A stretch of DNA of 64,000 nt from Pelotomaculum_C sp050950345 (GTDB lineage Bacteria > Bacillota > Desulfotomaculia > Desulfotomaculales > Pelotomaculaceae). The notes beneath the pieces are model-generated. The model was not told the DNA's origin and did no database searches. It saw only the letters and a list, made by a program, of their open reading frames with translations. The stretch covers positions 62,001 through 126,000 of the forward strand of contig JBMNHK010000002.1 of assembly GCA_050950345.1 (NCBI GenBank), in the 5' to 3' direction. Below, one piece after another: positions 35,947 through 45,851 of the stretch. How positions within the stretch are numbered: position 1 is the stretch's first letter; every line of letters begins with the position of its first letter. A program made the position numbers and the translations under genes.

Positions 35947-36016
35947 TGATTTCATACTTTGGGTTGATGGAAAATTTTCCAGCATGTCTTAAATTGAGAG
36001 ATAAGGAGGGACGCAC

Positions 36017-36526
36017 GTGGAAGCAATCCGAAAATGGCACAAAATTTATTTCGTGCTGTTAATAATCAGTGTATTTTTAGCAGTGTTGTTTTATCGAAGC
36101 TCTATGCTTGAAATAACTATTGTTTTTGGGTGTGTAAATATAGCACTGCTCATACTCCTCATAAAACAAAACCGGTTATTAAAAGACGCCGAACTAATCT
36201 GGGATAATTGCATCTTGGCGGTGCCCTATGCGATTATCTCCACAGAAAAGGGCAAAGAAAGGAGTGTTGCCGAACAAACGGTGGTATCCGTCTTTGGCAT
36301 TCTTATGGGAAACAAAATTTACAAATGGGGCACTGATGGCTTGTATGGTGTAAGGCTTTCTTCCGTTGTTATTGAGAAAGCCTATATTCAATTGACGTTC
36401 GGCGATGAAACTATGACCATGTGGGTGCGCCTGCTCCATGGTTTGGTGGATAAGCAGGAAGTACTAGAAATAAAGGATAGATTATGGCGGGAAATCGGCG
36501 TAACAGCAAAGGTGACTGGCTGGTAA
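36017..36526 (+). CDS. two-helix membrane protein of unknown function
   Basis: A 169-residue protein with a GTG start 6 bases after AAGGAGGG. Two membrane helices lie at about 10-30 and 31-50 (FVLLIISVFLAVLFY; ITIVFGCVNIALLILLI). The cytosolic rest resembles small PH-like or DUF folds (GTDGLYGVRLSSVVIEKAYIQLTFGDETM). It is 41 bases upstream of the next SLH gene's GTG start, so likely co-transcribed. No family recognised. Confidence 0.6.
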   Translation: MEAIRKWHKIYFVLLIISVFLAVLFYRSSMLEITIVFGCVNIALLILLIKQNRLLKDAELIWDNCILAVPYAIISTEKGKERSVAEQTVVSVFGILMGNKIYKWGTDGLYGVRLSSVVIEKAYIQLTFGDETMTMWVRLLHGLVDKQEVLEIKDRLWREIGVTAKVTGW

Positions 36527-36567
36527 TCAGGTGGCAAGAAAAAAATCGATTTAAAGGGGAGAAAAAA

Positions 36568-36855
36568 GTGAAAATAAAAAAGCTTTTTAGTGTAGTTCTG
36601 TGTTTGGTTTTTGTTATGTCCATATTTCCCTTTGGTGCAGCAGCTGAAAGTGACCATTTTGTGGCGGAAGGCGATGAACTGGTTATCCCCGTATCTGAAG
36701 ACGTATACGGAGAAGAGGGTAGTGATATCGATAGTGGGACTTTTGAGGATGAACAGGATAACCCCGTATCTGAAGATGTATATGGAGAACAGGGTAATGC
36801 TGGTAATGATATCGATAATGGGGATAATGGGATTGTTGACAATTCATTTGGATGA
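36568..36855 (+). pseudogene. giant SLH metallopeptidase, N-terminal part before a frameshift
   Basis: From GTG 36568 (site GGGGAG upstream) a signal peptide 'KIKKLFSVVLCLVFVMSIFPFGAAA' leads into an acidic stretch with a repeated VSEDVYGE(E/Q)G unit. It stops at TGA 36853-36855. The sequence continues in the next frame as 'LDDTNTSDEPEMPLPTP'. Removing one G from TTTGGAT near 36848-36851 would rejoin it as SFDDTNTSDEP. The reading frame may also be taken from 36484. Confidence 0.8.
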
Positions 36856-39800
36856 TACAAACACTTCAGATGAACCTGAAATGCCCCTTCCAACCCCGGC
36901 AGGTGTAAATAGGATGCAAATGATGGAAGCAGAGGACAATGGTGAGGACCCGCCAACAGGAGAAGACCCTCCAACATATGGAGTGTCCGATTTAAAAACA
37001 TCGTATGAGTTTGCGGAGGTAAAAGGAACATTTGGAGTTCGTGTTCCCAGGGAAAGTGAAGAAGGGGAAGATGGATATGAATATTGCGAGGTAGGTTTTA
37101 CTCCAAGTATACAAACAGGTGCACCTTTTTGTATAGCTAAAGGTCAAAATAACTCATTTACAGAAGCAGTGTATACCATAAGTGATAATGATATATTTGA
37201 TAGAGCAGATATTAACATAGAAGATATCTATATTGAAAGGCCTGATCTTGTAAGAGCAGGTATACCACGCATTACTAAGGCTGATGTATTTTGGAATAAT
37301 GGTATTGTTTTTGAGGTGGATTTCTATTCCTTAAAGGTTCCTGATGAGTTGATTGGGACATTAAGGGCCGAAGTAGAAGTAATTGGTGAACCTTATCTTT
37401 GTATTGAAGTTAATTATGAGGGGCAAATTAGCTCATATGATGATTATTATGATGGATATAAATACACTGAAGGAGATATATGGAATTCCACAGTTAATGT
37501 AAAAATTATTCGCGATCACCCTGATGAAGGTGGAATAATACCAACAGAAAAAGTGCCGGTGGCAGACGTTCCTATAAACATCTTTTATCATTGGAGGTAT
37601 GATCCATTTAATTTTGGTAAGCCTTATTGCATTTTTAAGGCCACAGATCTTTGGGAAACAACCAATACCGACGGGATAGCCACATTTACAACAGGCAGCG
37701 GCGATTTTCTCGTTGAGCGAGAGATAGGTGTTGCTGCACCGGCCCTTTACGGAATACTTTTTAAAGATAATGAGTGGCAGAAACCGGATCTGTACCAATA
37801 TTATACCTATCCCGATTTGAAGGATTTTAAAGGTATTATTGAAGTTAAAGTTGTCAATACACTGGGGGAACCATTAGAAGGCAGGATGGTGCAGTTTTGG
37901 GGTGGGCCAAAATTCAATGGCTTCAATGGGGGAACAACCAATGAAGAGGGTATAGCAGAAATCAGATTCCCGCGTGACACTACATCGGAGGACCGGACAC
38001 AACTAACTATGACCGGGCTGCCAACATTTGAGTTTAAATGGAATTTAACCCAGGTAATAGATAACCCTTCACGTATAGTTAAAGGTCATAATGCCCCCCT
38101 TTACCTTTCTCCGGAAGTCTATGTTTCCGAAGGGTACTTTAAAAACGAGTATATATCGGTAGCACAGAATGTGAAACTTCAAGTATATGATGTAAATAAC
38201 CCCGGAAAAACATTGTACGAAACTAAAGCAATATCGTCATTTATGGAAAAATATGTTAATATTAGCAGGGCATCTCATCGTGCCTATATTAAAATCAGCC
38301 CAGAGGATTGGGCAGGTAAGCGTTTAGGTATCAGGGCCGTGGTTCCCAATAATGACGCAGGAGCCCGGGAGAAATATCAGGTTAGAGGCTATATAGAGGA
38401 TCCGGCTGCTAGTCATCAACTCTATGAACCTAAAAAGGAATTTACTTTTGCCTTTGTTCCCCTTCAAGTGGGTGCATGGGAAAATAACTCTTCTATAGCT
38501 TTCAGTGATATAAGTAAGCAAAAGGAATTCATAAGAAAGGTATTCCCTGCTCCCATAAAATTTGTCGAAAAAAGCCCTATGTTTATAGCAAAACCCAGAT
38601 TTATCACCCATGACATGTATAAAGCCAGGATACTTCGGGAGTTGGACCGTGCGCAAAAACGTTTTTACGATAAAGATGGATATGACCTGTACGTAGGTAT
38701 GACACCACCTGGATTTCTGGAAGCAACAGGGTTGTCGGACCCGGGTATGTTCATGAACTGGGAATTTTTTGGGGCAAGACATGGCGCGGTTTTGCTTGAT
38801 CCTAGAGACGCATTACAACATACTACTATCCATGAATTTATCCACACTCTGGGTTTTGACGATGTTTATCCGACAGATGATTACAAATACCCGTCTGCTA
38901 ACGGCTATGATAGAACTCCGATAATTAATGTTACGGGAGATCCTCAACCCTATCAAGGAATCATGTATGATCATGCTAGCATGCCCTGGCCGACCGAGGC
39001 TGAATACAATGCCCTGTTGGAATACGCAACCAAACCTGCCTCAGGAAAAATGAGCTCACTTAGCATGGGTTCATTTTCGGAAGGTCCAGGATCAGAAGTT
39101 CTATTAGTGTCGGGGAGCATTGAGGATGCCAGGTCAAACCAGAGAAAAGTTTATTTTGATCCCATTATAAAATATACCGGTACTGTTGATGTTAGCGGTG
39201 ATTTTAGTAGTAATGGTTATGTAATTCAAACCCTTGATGCTGACGACAATGTTCTAACCCAATACTTCTTTTCAGATTATGAATTTGAAGGCAAAAATTA
39301 TGCTACATTTTTAGCCGGTTTACCTGCTGATGGTGTGCAAGCTATTGAAATAGGAAAGCAAGAATATGGTCGCATAACCCAAATATTTAAAAGGTACGAG
39401 TATTCGGCAAATGCGCCTGTTGTAAGCATTACCGGGCCCAGTGAGGCTTCCCTTGCCGGAGATTTTATGATTACCTGGGAGGCCAGCGATGCTGATGGAG
39501 ATGCTTTGCTATCAGAAATACAAGTTAGTTCTGATGGAGGAAATACCTGGGATCCCGTTGCCGTGGGTATTCCTGATAATGCAAGTGGCAGGTATTCTCA
39601 TAAGTTAAATGCCGCAAACTTCCCTAAAGGTGGAAACTATAAATTTAAAGTGGTTGTATCTGACGGAATGCGTTCAACCGAAGCCGTTTCAGATAACGAA
39701 TATACTATTGCAGGTTATGAGCCGAAGCCAAAACTAGCTCTGTCCGCAACCGAAGTAACTGTAAAGGTAAAGCCGGGAACAACGGAAGCGAATGCCTATT

Positions 39801-42787
39801 TTGAATTGGAGAACAGTGGCAGAGAAGAGCTAAATGTGAAGTTTTTACCGGCTGATGAAGCAACTACATTAGTTTCGCCTTTATTCATCCAAGAATACAC
39901 CATTTATCCGGGCCAAAAACAATGGATAGCTATACCGTTAATTTTGCCGGGTGAGGCGGAAGAGTCTTTAGTAGAAACAATTGATTTGCAAACAAATGAC
40001 CCTGACCAACCAACCACTAGTCTTACCATTACTGTTAAATATTCGGATGAAGATTTAAAACCAGAATTAGCTTCATTTTCAATAACTCCCTCAGATTTTA
40101 AAGAAGGAGAAAGTGGATCAGCTATACGAGTCACCTTTGATGCTTATGCGGCAGCCGGGCAAAGAGGGTTAGAGGCGACAGTTATTATTGAAGATGAAAA
40201 TGGGGCTGAAATATTGAACGAAAAGATGGATGAGAATAATCATAAGCCCGGCGCCTACACTTACTATTGGGAGCCTGAAGATCTTGCCGTGGGTGATTAC
40301 TATGTGTATACCGGATTAAAGGACCCGGAATCGGGACTCGAAAGGGATAGAACCGGATATGATTTTGCGTTTAGGATAAAAGCACCCAATGCACCACCTG
40401 TATTTGTAGAACCAAAGACTTATGAGAATGATCTCGGAGTTGTTAAAAGAGGGGAAACGATTACTTTACCATACCAAGTAAGCGACCCCGATGGCGATCC
40501 ATTAGATATAAATGTATACAGTAATTTATGGGAGCACGGATTAAAGTTGATCGAGGAAAGTGGAAATTCCGGCAGGATTGAATGGACTGCAAATGTCAGC
40601 GGTACCCATTCCATCTATTTAACTGCCACGGAACCATCGGGAAATAGCGCTGAGGTGATGTTTAATATTGCCGAGATAGAAGACCTGAATTTATTTACCA
40701 TCTCCCTGGAGGCAAATTCAACTGAAGCAGGGCAGGTTTATGGTAGCGGTATTTATAATCCCGGGGAATATGTAACAGTGGAAGCTGTGCCTGGAGCATT
40801 GTATAAATTCGTTAACTGGACAGAAAATGATGCAGAAGTCAGCACTGACCCGGTATATATGTTTAAAGCCGCAGAAAACAGGAAGCTGGTGGCAAACTTT
40901 GAGGGATTAGCAGTCTTCAGCTATGACATCGAGGACAACAAAGTGATTATTACAGGCTTTGCAGATGCGGTTTTAGAAGATAGTACAATACCAGATGAGA
41001 TAGAAGGCTATCCGGTCACAGGTATAAGGGATATGGCTTTTTATTCAAAGGGAATCAAAAGCGTAAACCTGCCTGAAACACTAATAAATATCGGCCAATA
41101 TGCATTTGGTGCAAACGCTTTGACAGAGGTAATTATCCCCAACGGTGTTGCTGCAATTGGTATGCATGCGTTTTCCAATAATCAGTTAACCAAGGTGGTT
41201 TTTCCAAATATCGTTACTGCCATTGGTGCTTATGCTTTTGCTAATAACGATGGTTTAGCTGAAGTTGTAATCCCTAATGGGGAAACCGCTCTTGAAGATG
41301 GAGTATTTTCCGGATGTTCACCTGATTTAATTATCTACGGTGTCCCCGGCTCAAAGGTAAATAAATATGCCACAGATAATGGTATTGCCTTCAGAGATAT
41401 CAATGAATATGGCGGGGATATACCGGCGACTAAATACGCAATAACTGTAGCAGATGTGGTAGGCGGTACAGCTACGGTGACAACTGCTCCGGCCGCTTTG
41501 GCTGAAGAAGGGGCCACTGTAACGGTAAATATAGACAGTGTGCAAAGCGGAAAGCAATTCAAGACTATTACCGTCACTGATGCCGACAGCAATAATGTAG
41601 AAACAACAGAGGTAACAGCAGGCCGGGAATACACCTTCACTATGCCGGCAAAGCCTGTAACGGTAAATGTTGAATTGCAGGATGCGTCTATTGTAGTACC
41701 CGAAAAATACACGGTTAACTTGAACGATGTGGGCACCGGTGCCGCCGGTGCAGGCGATTATGCCGAAAATGATACCGTCACCATAAATGCCGGTAACCGT
41801 TCGGGTTATACTTTTAACGGCTGGACTTCAACAGATGTGACTTTTGCTGATGCCAATGCCCAAATCACAACCTTTACCATGCCCGCCAGGAATGTAACCG
41901 TAACAGCAACCTGGAAGCTCGTCAGCGGTGGCGGCGGCGGTGGCGGTGGTGGCAGCGGTATACAAACACCGACCCAATACCCTGTAATAAACAATAGCGA
42001 AGCCGCTCAAAAAGCCAATGGTAAAATAATACTCAGCAGTCAGCAGGCCAAGGCCGGCGACACTGTCTTTATCACAATTGAGCCTGCCCCCGGTTATGAA
42101 AGCAATATACCCACTGTCCTTGACCAAAACGGCAATCCGCTTGAGGTTACCAAAAACAGTGACGGCACTTACAGTTTTCAGATGCCCGCAGGGGGAGTCA
42201 GCATAGACACAGACTACACAAAAATAGATTATTTTGATGATGTGGATGAAAATGATTGGTTTGATGAAGCAGCATGGTTTTGTGCGGCACATGGTTTAAT
42301 GGAAGGGACAGGCGAGGGGCGGTTTGACGGGGATGTAGATACCACCCGGGCCATGCTGGTGACGGTGCTTTATCGGCTCTCTCAAAGTGATGATGTGCCG
42401 GAGAATATTTTCGCAGATGTGGAGGAGGGCAAGTGGTATACAGAAGCCATAACCTGGGCTGCGAAAAACAACATTGTATCCGGTTATGGAAATGGGAATT
42501 TCGGACCTGAAGATATATTGACCCGGGAGCAAATGGTCGTCATTTTACACAAATTCTCCAAGTTCATGGGATATGATGTGAGCAAAGAAGACGACCTGGG
42601 CGCTTATCTTGACGCGGCTGATATTTCCAACTGGGCCAGAGCCGAAATGCAATGGGCTGTAGGCAGCGGCCTCATAAAAGGGGTTGGCGACAATCAAGTC
42701 TCGCCGCGAACCGGTGCAAACAGGGCCCAATTCGCAGCCATCATGCAGCGGTATTACACGGACTTTGTAGGTGGAATGGTTGATTGA
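36611..42787 (+). CDS. giant SLH surface protein with zinc metallopeptidase motif and BspA-type repeats
   Basis: The main frame (true joining near 36850). In this frame's numbering, a metallopeptidase motif H741-E-F-I-H745-TLGFDD (HExxHxxGxxD, as in metzincin-like enzymes) lies in a domain of about 690-810. Then cadherin/Ig-like modules (930-1400), a BspA-type leucine-rich repeat block at about 1436-1593 (NIGQYAFGANALTEVIIPNG), InlB-type repeats (about 1600-1770), a poly-glycine linker (about 1772-1782) and three SLH domains (about 1873-2058). It is probably a wall-anchored protease or adhesin. The frameshift would cut it off from its signal peptide. A strong terminator follows. Confidence 0.85.
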   Translation: MLCPYFPLVQQLKVTILWRKAMNWLSPYLKTYTEKRVVISIVGLLRMNRITPYLKMYMENRVMLVMISIMGIMGLLTIHLDDTNTSDEPEMPLPTPAGVNRMQMMEAEDNGEDPPTGEDPPTYGVSDLKTSYEFAEVKGTFGVRVPRESEEGEDGYEYCEVGFTPSIQTGAPFCIAKGQNNSFTEAVYTISDNDIFDRADINIEDIYIERPDLVRAGIPRITKADVFWNNGIVFEVDFYSLKVPDELIGTLRAEVEVIGEPYLCIEVNYEGQISSYDDYYDGYKYTEGDIWNSTVNVKIIRDHPDEGGIIPTEKVPVADVPINIFYHWRYDPFNFGKPYCIFKATDLWETTNTDGIATFTTGSGDFLVEREIGVAAPALYGILFKDNEWQKPDLYQYYTYPDLKDFKGIIEVKVVNTLGEPLEGRMVQFWGGPKFNGFNGGTTNEEGIAEIRFPRDTTSEDRTQLTMTGLPTFEFKWNLTQVIDNPSRIVKGHNAPLYLSPEVYVSEGYFKNEYISVAQNVKLQVYDVNNPGKTLYETKAISSFMEKYVNISRASHRAYIKISPEDWAGKRLGIRAVVPNNDAGAREKYQVRGYIEDPAASHQLYEPKKEFTFAFVPLQVGAWENNSSIAFSDISKQKEFIRKVFPAPIKFVEKSPMFIAKPRFITHDMYKARILRELDRAQKRFYDKDGYDLYVGMTPPGFLEATGLSDPGMFMNWEFFGARHGAVLLDPRDALQHTTIHEFIHTLGFDDVYPTDDYKYPSANGYDRTPIINVTGDPQPYQGIMYDHASMPWPTEAEYNALLEYATKPASGKMSSLSMGSFSEGPGSEVLLVSGSIEDARSNQRKVYFDPIIKYTGTVDVSGDFSSNGYVIQTLDADDNVLTQYFFSDYEFEGKNYATFLAGLPADGVQAIEIGKQEYGRITQIFKRYEYSANAPVVSITGPSEASLAGDFMITWEASDADGDALLSEIQVSSDGGNTWDPVAVGIPDNASGRYSHKLNAANFPKGGNYKFKVVVSDGMRSTEAVSDNEYTIAGYEPKPKLALSATEVTVKVKPGTTEANAYFELENSGREELNVKFLPADEATTLVSPLFIQEYTIYPGQKQWIAIPLILPGEAEESLVETIDLQTNDPDQPTTSLTITVKYSDEDLKPELASFSITPSDFKEGESGSAIRVTFDAYAAAGQRGLEATVIIEDENGAEILNEKMDENNHKPGAYTYYWEPEDLAVGDYYVYTGLKDPESGLERDRTGYDFAFRIKAPNAPPVFVEPKTYENDLGVVKRGETITLPYQVSDPDGDPLDINVYSNLWEHGLKLIEESGNSGRIEWTANVSGTHSIYLTATEPSGNSAEVMFNIAEIEDLNLFTISLEANSTEAGQVYGSGIYNPGEYVTVEAVPGALYKFVNWTENDAEVSTDPVYMFKAAENRKLVANFEGLAVFSYDIEDNKVIITGFADAVLEDSTIPDEIEGYPVTGIRDMAFYSKGIKSVNLPETLINIGQYAFGANALTEVIIPNGVAAIGMHAFSNNQLTKVVFPNIVTAIGAYAFANNDGLAEVVIPNGETALEDGVFSGCSPDLIIYGVPGSKVNKYATDNGIAFRDINEYGGDIPATKYAITVADVVGGTATVTTAPAALAEEGATVTVNIDSVQSGKQFKTITVTDADSNNVETTEVTAGREYTFTMPAKPVTVNVELQDASIVVPEKYTVNLNDVGTGAAGAGDYAENDTVTINAGNRSGYTFNGWTSTDVTFADANAQITTFTMPARNVTVTATWKLVSGGGGGGGGGSGIQTPTQYPVINNSEAAQKANGKIILSSQQAKAGDTVFITIEPAPGYESNIPTVLDQNGNPLEVTKNSDGTYSFQMPAGGVSIDTDYTKIDYFDDVDENDWFDEAAWFCAAHGLMEGTGEGRFDGDVDTTRAMLVTVLYRLSQSDDVPENIFADVEEGKWYTEAITWAAKNNIVSGYGNGNFGPEDILTREQMVVILHKFSKFMGYDVSKEDDLGAYLDAADISNWARAEMQWAVGSGLIKGVGDNQVSPRTGANRAQFAAIMQRYYTDFVGGMVD

Positions 42788-42829
42788 TTTATCAGGTTTG
42801 TGAGGAAGCTATAGGAACCCATAAGCAGG

Positions 42830-42862
42830 ATTAACCGGGGCTTTGTCCCCGGTTAATTTTTC
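42830..42862 (+). terminator. strong terminator after the SLH metallopeptidase gene
   Basis: ATTAACCGGGG pairs exactly with CCCCGGTTAAT around CTTTGT and runs into TTTTTCT. It is symmetric enough to stop the convergent minus-strand gene too. Confidence 0.9.
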
Positions 42863-42896
42863 TAAGAGTTTGACGGCGAGGTAGTACCATGACTGG

Positions 42897-43691
42897 TTAT
42901 ATTGTGATGTTTTGTGCCACAGCTATATTGGCGATAAGTGAGTGCAATTGGATTAGCGAAGACCACCCCTGGCTCAGTTCGTCCAGACGCCGGTTAGCAG
43001 CGGGGTGGTAATGCATACCGTTTTGTTCCGCCTGTTTGCCTGCTTTAATTGCTTCGCGCAAATAGTCACGATTTTGGAGCCTTTTTTCATGGGGAATCGG
43101 GTTCAAAATCAGATTATGCCCCCGAACAATTGAGCCTGACTCAGCATGGCTTAGGGCCTGCATGAGTTGCGTTTTTTGCCCCACGAACACGTAGCCATCG
43201 CAATATTCTGTACCGAATCCGAAGGTTTTTACGCCGTTACTGTGCAGCCAGTCTATAGTGCCGGGAATGTCCAGCATGTCCTTGGGGGAGGTTGCTATCA
43301 GAGTTATTTCAATTTCTGCCAAAGCCGGCAGATCGTAGCTGAGGCGTTCTTCAATAATATCTCCAATTCCCCCTATGCCTGCGCTCACAGCTACCGGATA
43401 TCCCAAATCCCGGGCAACTTTCATGGCAGCCGAGGCGGTGAGAAACCCGTCGACGCCTTCTTTCATACCTTCATATAACTTCAATCCGTCTAGCCTTCGC
43501 CAGGATTTAATTTGATCTTTATAATAAAGGAATTCGTCTATGGAGCCTACAACAACGCGCCCCTTTTGCAGCCAGGTTACGAGAGCGCCATCCGGCCATA
43601 GCTCTTCTATCTGGCTGTTGCTGACAGAAACCAGCCCCTGGCCCAACAAGGCCGTTTCAACGACAAAATTTACAGAACTCTGCACGGACAT
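42897..43691 (-). CDS. pseudouridine-5'-phosphate glycosidase family protein
   Basis: About 264 residues from ATG 43691, which follows AAGGAG; the frame opens further to 43760. It resembles PsuG/IndA: N-terminal 'VETALLGQGLVSVSN', 'DGALVTWLQKGRVVVG', a central 'ASAAMKVARDLGYPVAVSAGIGGIGD' matching the family's glycine-rich strand, 'ILNPIPHEK', and C-terminal 'HPAANRRLDELSQGWSSL'. PsuG splits pseudouridine 5'-phosphate into uracil and ribose 5-phosphate. The usual kinase partner PsuK is not adjacent, and it is somewhat shorter than typical, so substrate may differ. Confidence 0.75.
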   Translation of the reverse strand: MSVQSSVNFVVETALLGQGLVSVSNSQIEELWPDGALVTWLQKGRVVVGSIDEFLYYKDQIKSWRRLDGLKLYEGMKEGVDGFLTASAAMKVARDLGYPVAVSAGIGGIGDIIEERLSYDLPALAEIEITLIATSPKDMLDIPGTIDWLHSNGVKTFGFGTEYCDGYVFVGQKTQLMQALSHAESGSIVRGHNLILNPIPHEKRLQNRDYLREAIKAGKQAEQNGMHYHPAANRRLDELSQGWSSLIQLHSLIANIAVAQNITI

Positions 43692-44044
43692 AATCTCCTT
43701 CTCATACAAAAATTTTATGCTGATAAATCTACCAAACCGGGCATGAGGTGTTGGTATCAATATAATAGCATATAACAGTTTATTATAAATTGACGATTGT
43801 CAACTTGTTATAGGTTTTTATATTTGGGGATTTTTCAACAATGAGGGCTAATGCCGTCCTATTATGAATTTATGACCTGGTAAATATTATTCACAGAAAA
43901 ACGGCAATCTTCTTTTATATCGACTGATGGATCTTCTTGTGGTATGCTGAATTACAATACTTCCCTGTATAGTTTTGGTTTTTTCCAAACCATTCTGCCA
44001 TGTTGCGTTTTTTACTTTTTTGATTTCTGAACAGGAGTTTTGAA

Positions 44045-45568
44045 ATGATAGATAAGGGAAGGATGCCGAATACAATAATCTCTTCTCGCGTTTTGCAAAT
44101 GGCGATAGCATTGGTGCTCTTATTGGGGACTGCAAATGCCTTTGCCAGTGAGCATTTTGACCATTCAAAAACAATTGTATTCTTAGGTAACGAGAAGATC
44201 GCCCCCATTATTTATAATGAAAAAGGAGCAGCCAAAGGCGTAGTAGTCGATATTGTTAAAGAACTCGGCAAAAACATAGGTTATGAAGTTGAAGTGAGGG
44301 CGATGAATTGGGATGAAGCGCAAAGGATGGTGCTGCTGGGAGAGGCTGATGCGCTACTTCAGATAAACCCGAATCCTGAACGGGAAAAAATTTATGATTT
44401 CTCTAATGAATTACTGAAATCTGAATTCTCCATATTCATAAAAAGCGGAAATACAAGGATCCAAAATGTCTATGACTTAATAGATAAAACAGTTGGAGTT
44501 GAGAGCGGAGGCTATCCATTTGCACTATTGCAGAAGTACGATGGAATAAACATAGAGCTGATTCCTGACTGGAAAACAGGATTCCAAAAGGTTGCCTCTG
44601 GTGAAATAGATGCAATTGTAGTTGACAGGTGGATTGGCGAATACGAACTGGCGCAAAGCAGGGTAACAGGTATACAAATTTTAGATGAGCCTATTGAAAC
44701 ACAGTATTCACGAATAGCAGTAAAAAAAGGCAATAAAGAGCTGCTTAGCCTGATAAATAGCGGTCTGGAAGAAATGGATGAAGATGGCACACTTGCCGGC
44801 ATACTCGGCAAGTGGAGTGGGAAAAGAGTGATCTATCTTACAGAGGAAAGCTTAAAGAGTACTTTGCTACACTCGGTGATAGCGCTTCTTGCTTTGATTT
44901 CGCTAGTTTCATTGTATTTGGTTGTTAAGCTTCGGAAATTGAGTGAAAAGCTAGATTCTGATGTTAAACAAAGGACCCGGGAGTTTCATGATGCCAATGA
45001 ATTGCTTCGAAAAGCGAATGCGGAATTAGAGGAAATTTCCATGGTAGATAAGCTTACTGATATCTCTAATCGAAGATGTTTTGAATCTACTTTTCAAAAA
45101 ATATGGGCAATATGCATGAGAGAACGACACCCTTTGGCATTAATTATGATCGATATAGATAATTTTAAACCCTTTAACGACACATACGGGCATTTGGCTG
45201 GAGATCAATGCCTAAAAAGCGTTGCTGAGGCAATAAAGAGTGTTGTTAAAAGGGCGGGAGATTTGGTAGCGCGTTTTGGTGGCGAGGAGTTTATCGTTAT
45301 GTTGTTAAATACCACAGAAGAGGATGCTGCCATCGTGGCTGAAGATATTCGCAAAAAAATTGAAAGCTTAGGAATTAATAATGAGGCAGTATGTTCAGTA
45401 GTAACAGTTAGCCTGGGTGTAGCAGCGGCAATCCCTGATAATAGTATTTCCCCTGACGAATTAATCAATGCGGCAGACATGGCACTATATCAAGCTAAAA
45501 AAGGTGGACGGAACCAAGTCGCAGGGTTGTCAGGGGTGTCAGGGGTGTCAGGGGGACGGGGTTGTTGA
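44045..45568 (+). CDS. periplasmic-sensor diguanylate cyclase (SBP_bac_3 - TM - GGDEF)
   Basis: A 507-residue protein: signal anchor (VLQMAIALVLLLGTANAFA), a solute-binding-protein-like sensor at about 45-260 (IVFLGNEKIAPIIYNEKG; GEADALLQINPN; VGVESGGYPFALL), a membrane helix at about 276-297, a coil, then GGDEF at about 345-495. The active site reads G412-GEEF416 and the inhibitory I-site R403xxD406 sits five residues before it. So it should make c-di-GMP and be feedback inhibited. The last 12 or so residues (LSGVSGVSGGRGC) are encoded by the REP element inserted at the 3' end, not by the family. The ribosome site is AGGAG. Confidence 0.9.
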   Translation: MIDKGRMPNTIISSRVLQMAIALVLLLGTANAFASEHFDHSKTIVFLGNEKIAPIIYNEKGAAKGVVVDIVKELGKNIGYEVEVRAMNWDEAQRMVLLGEADALLQINPNPEREKIYDFSNELLKSEFSIFIKSGNTRIQNVYDLIDKTVGVESGGYPFALLQKYDGINIELIPDWKTGFQKVASGEIDAIVVDRWIGEYELAQSRVTGIQILDEPIETQYSRIAVKKGNKELLSLINSGLEEMDEDGTLAGILGKWSGKRVIYLTEESLKSTLLHSVIALLALISLVSLYLVVKLRKLSEKLDSDVKQRTREFHDANELLRKANAELEEISMVDKLTDISNRRCFESTFQKIWAICMRERHPLALIMIDIDNFKPFNDTYGHLAGDQCLKSVAEAIKSVVKRAGDLVARFGGEEFIVMLLNTTEEDAAIVAEDIRKKIESLGINNEAVCSVVTVSLGVAAAIPDNSISPDELINAADMALYQAKKGGRNQVAGLSGVSGVSGGRGC

Positions 45569-45851
45569 CAGCATTCCCAATCCAAGGTGACCTTGGATTG
45601 GGAAATGTCAACATATGCCAAGACAGACTAGAAAGAAGAGCGCCAGCGGTATTTATCATATCAGGCAGATCATTTTTCATGACGATGAAGATCATTCCAA
45701 ATTCCTTCCGCGGTCTCTATCCTGATCCTCCAGGTCGCCGGAAAATCCTCTGATAAAGATCATCTAGCCTTTTTTCATTACCCCCTATCGTTCTCAAAAA
45801 GCAAGAATTATTTTTATAAATAGGTGTCAACAACCCCGTCCCCCTGACACC
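45544..45851. mobile_element. non-autonomous deletion copy of the RAYT/REP element
   Basis: A 308-bp element bounded by 27-base inverted repeats (45544-45570 and 45825-45851) that are exact reverse complements. Next to the left end is a hairpin, CCCAATCCAAGGT / ACCTTGGATTGGG. Inside is a broken RAYT start: 'MPRQTRKKSASGIYHI', a deletion of several codons, then 'RQIIFHDDEDHSK', then unrelated sequence. It sits between two convergent genes and supplies the C-terminal codons of both. The full relative lies at 47850-48713. Confidence 0.85.

Noticed and set aside
41926..41955. GGCGGT run as a microsatellite or repeat element
   Set aside because: It encodes the poly-glycine linker before the SLH domains and needs no other explanation.
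45562..45753. 63-codon ORF as an independent gene
   Set aside because: It is the deleted RAYT gene inside the mini-element, not a separate gene.
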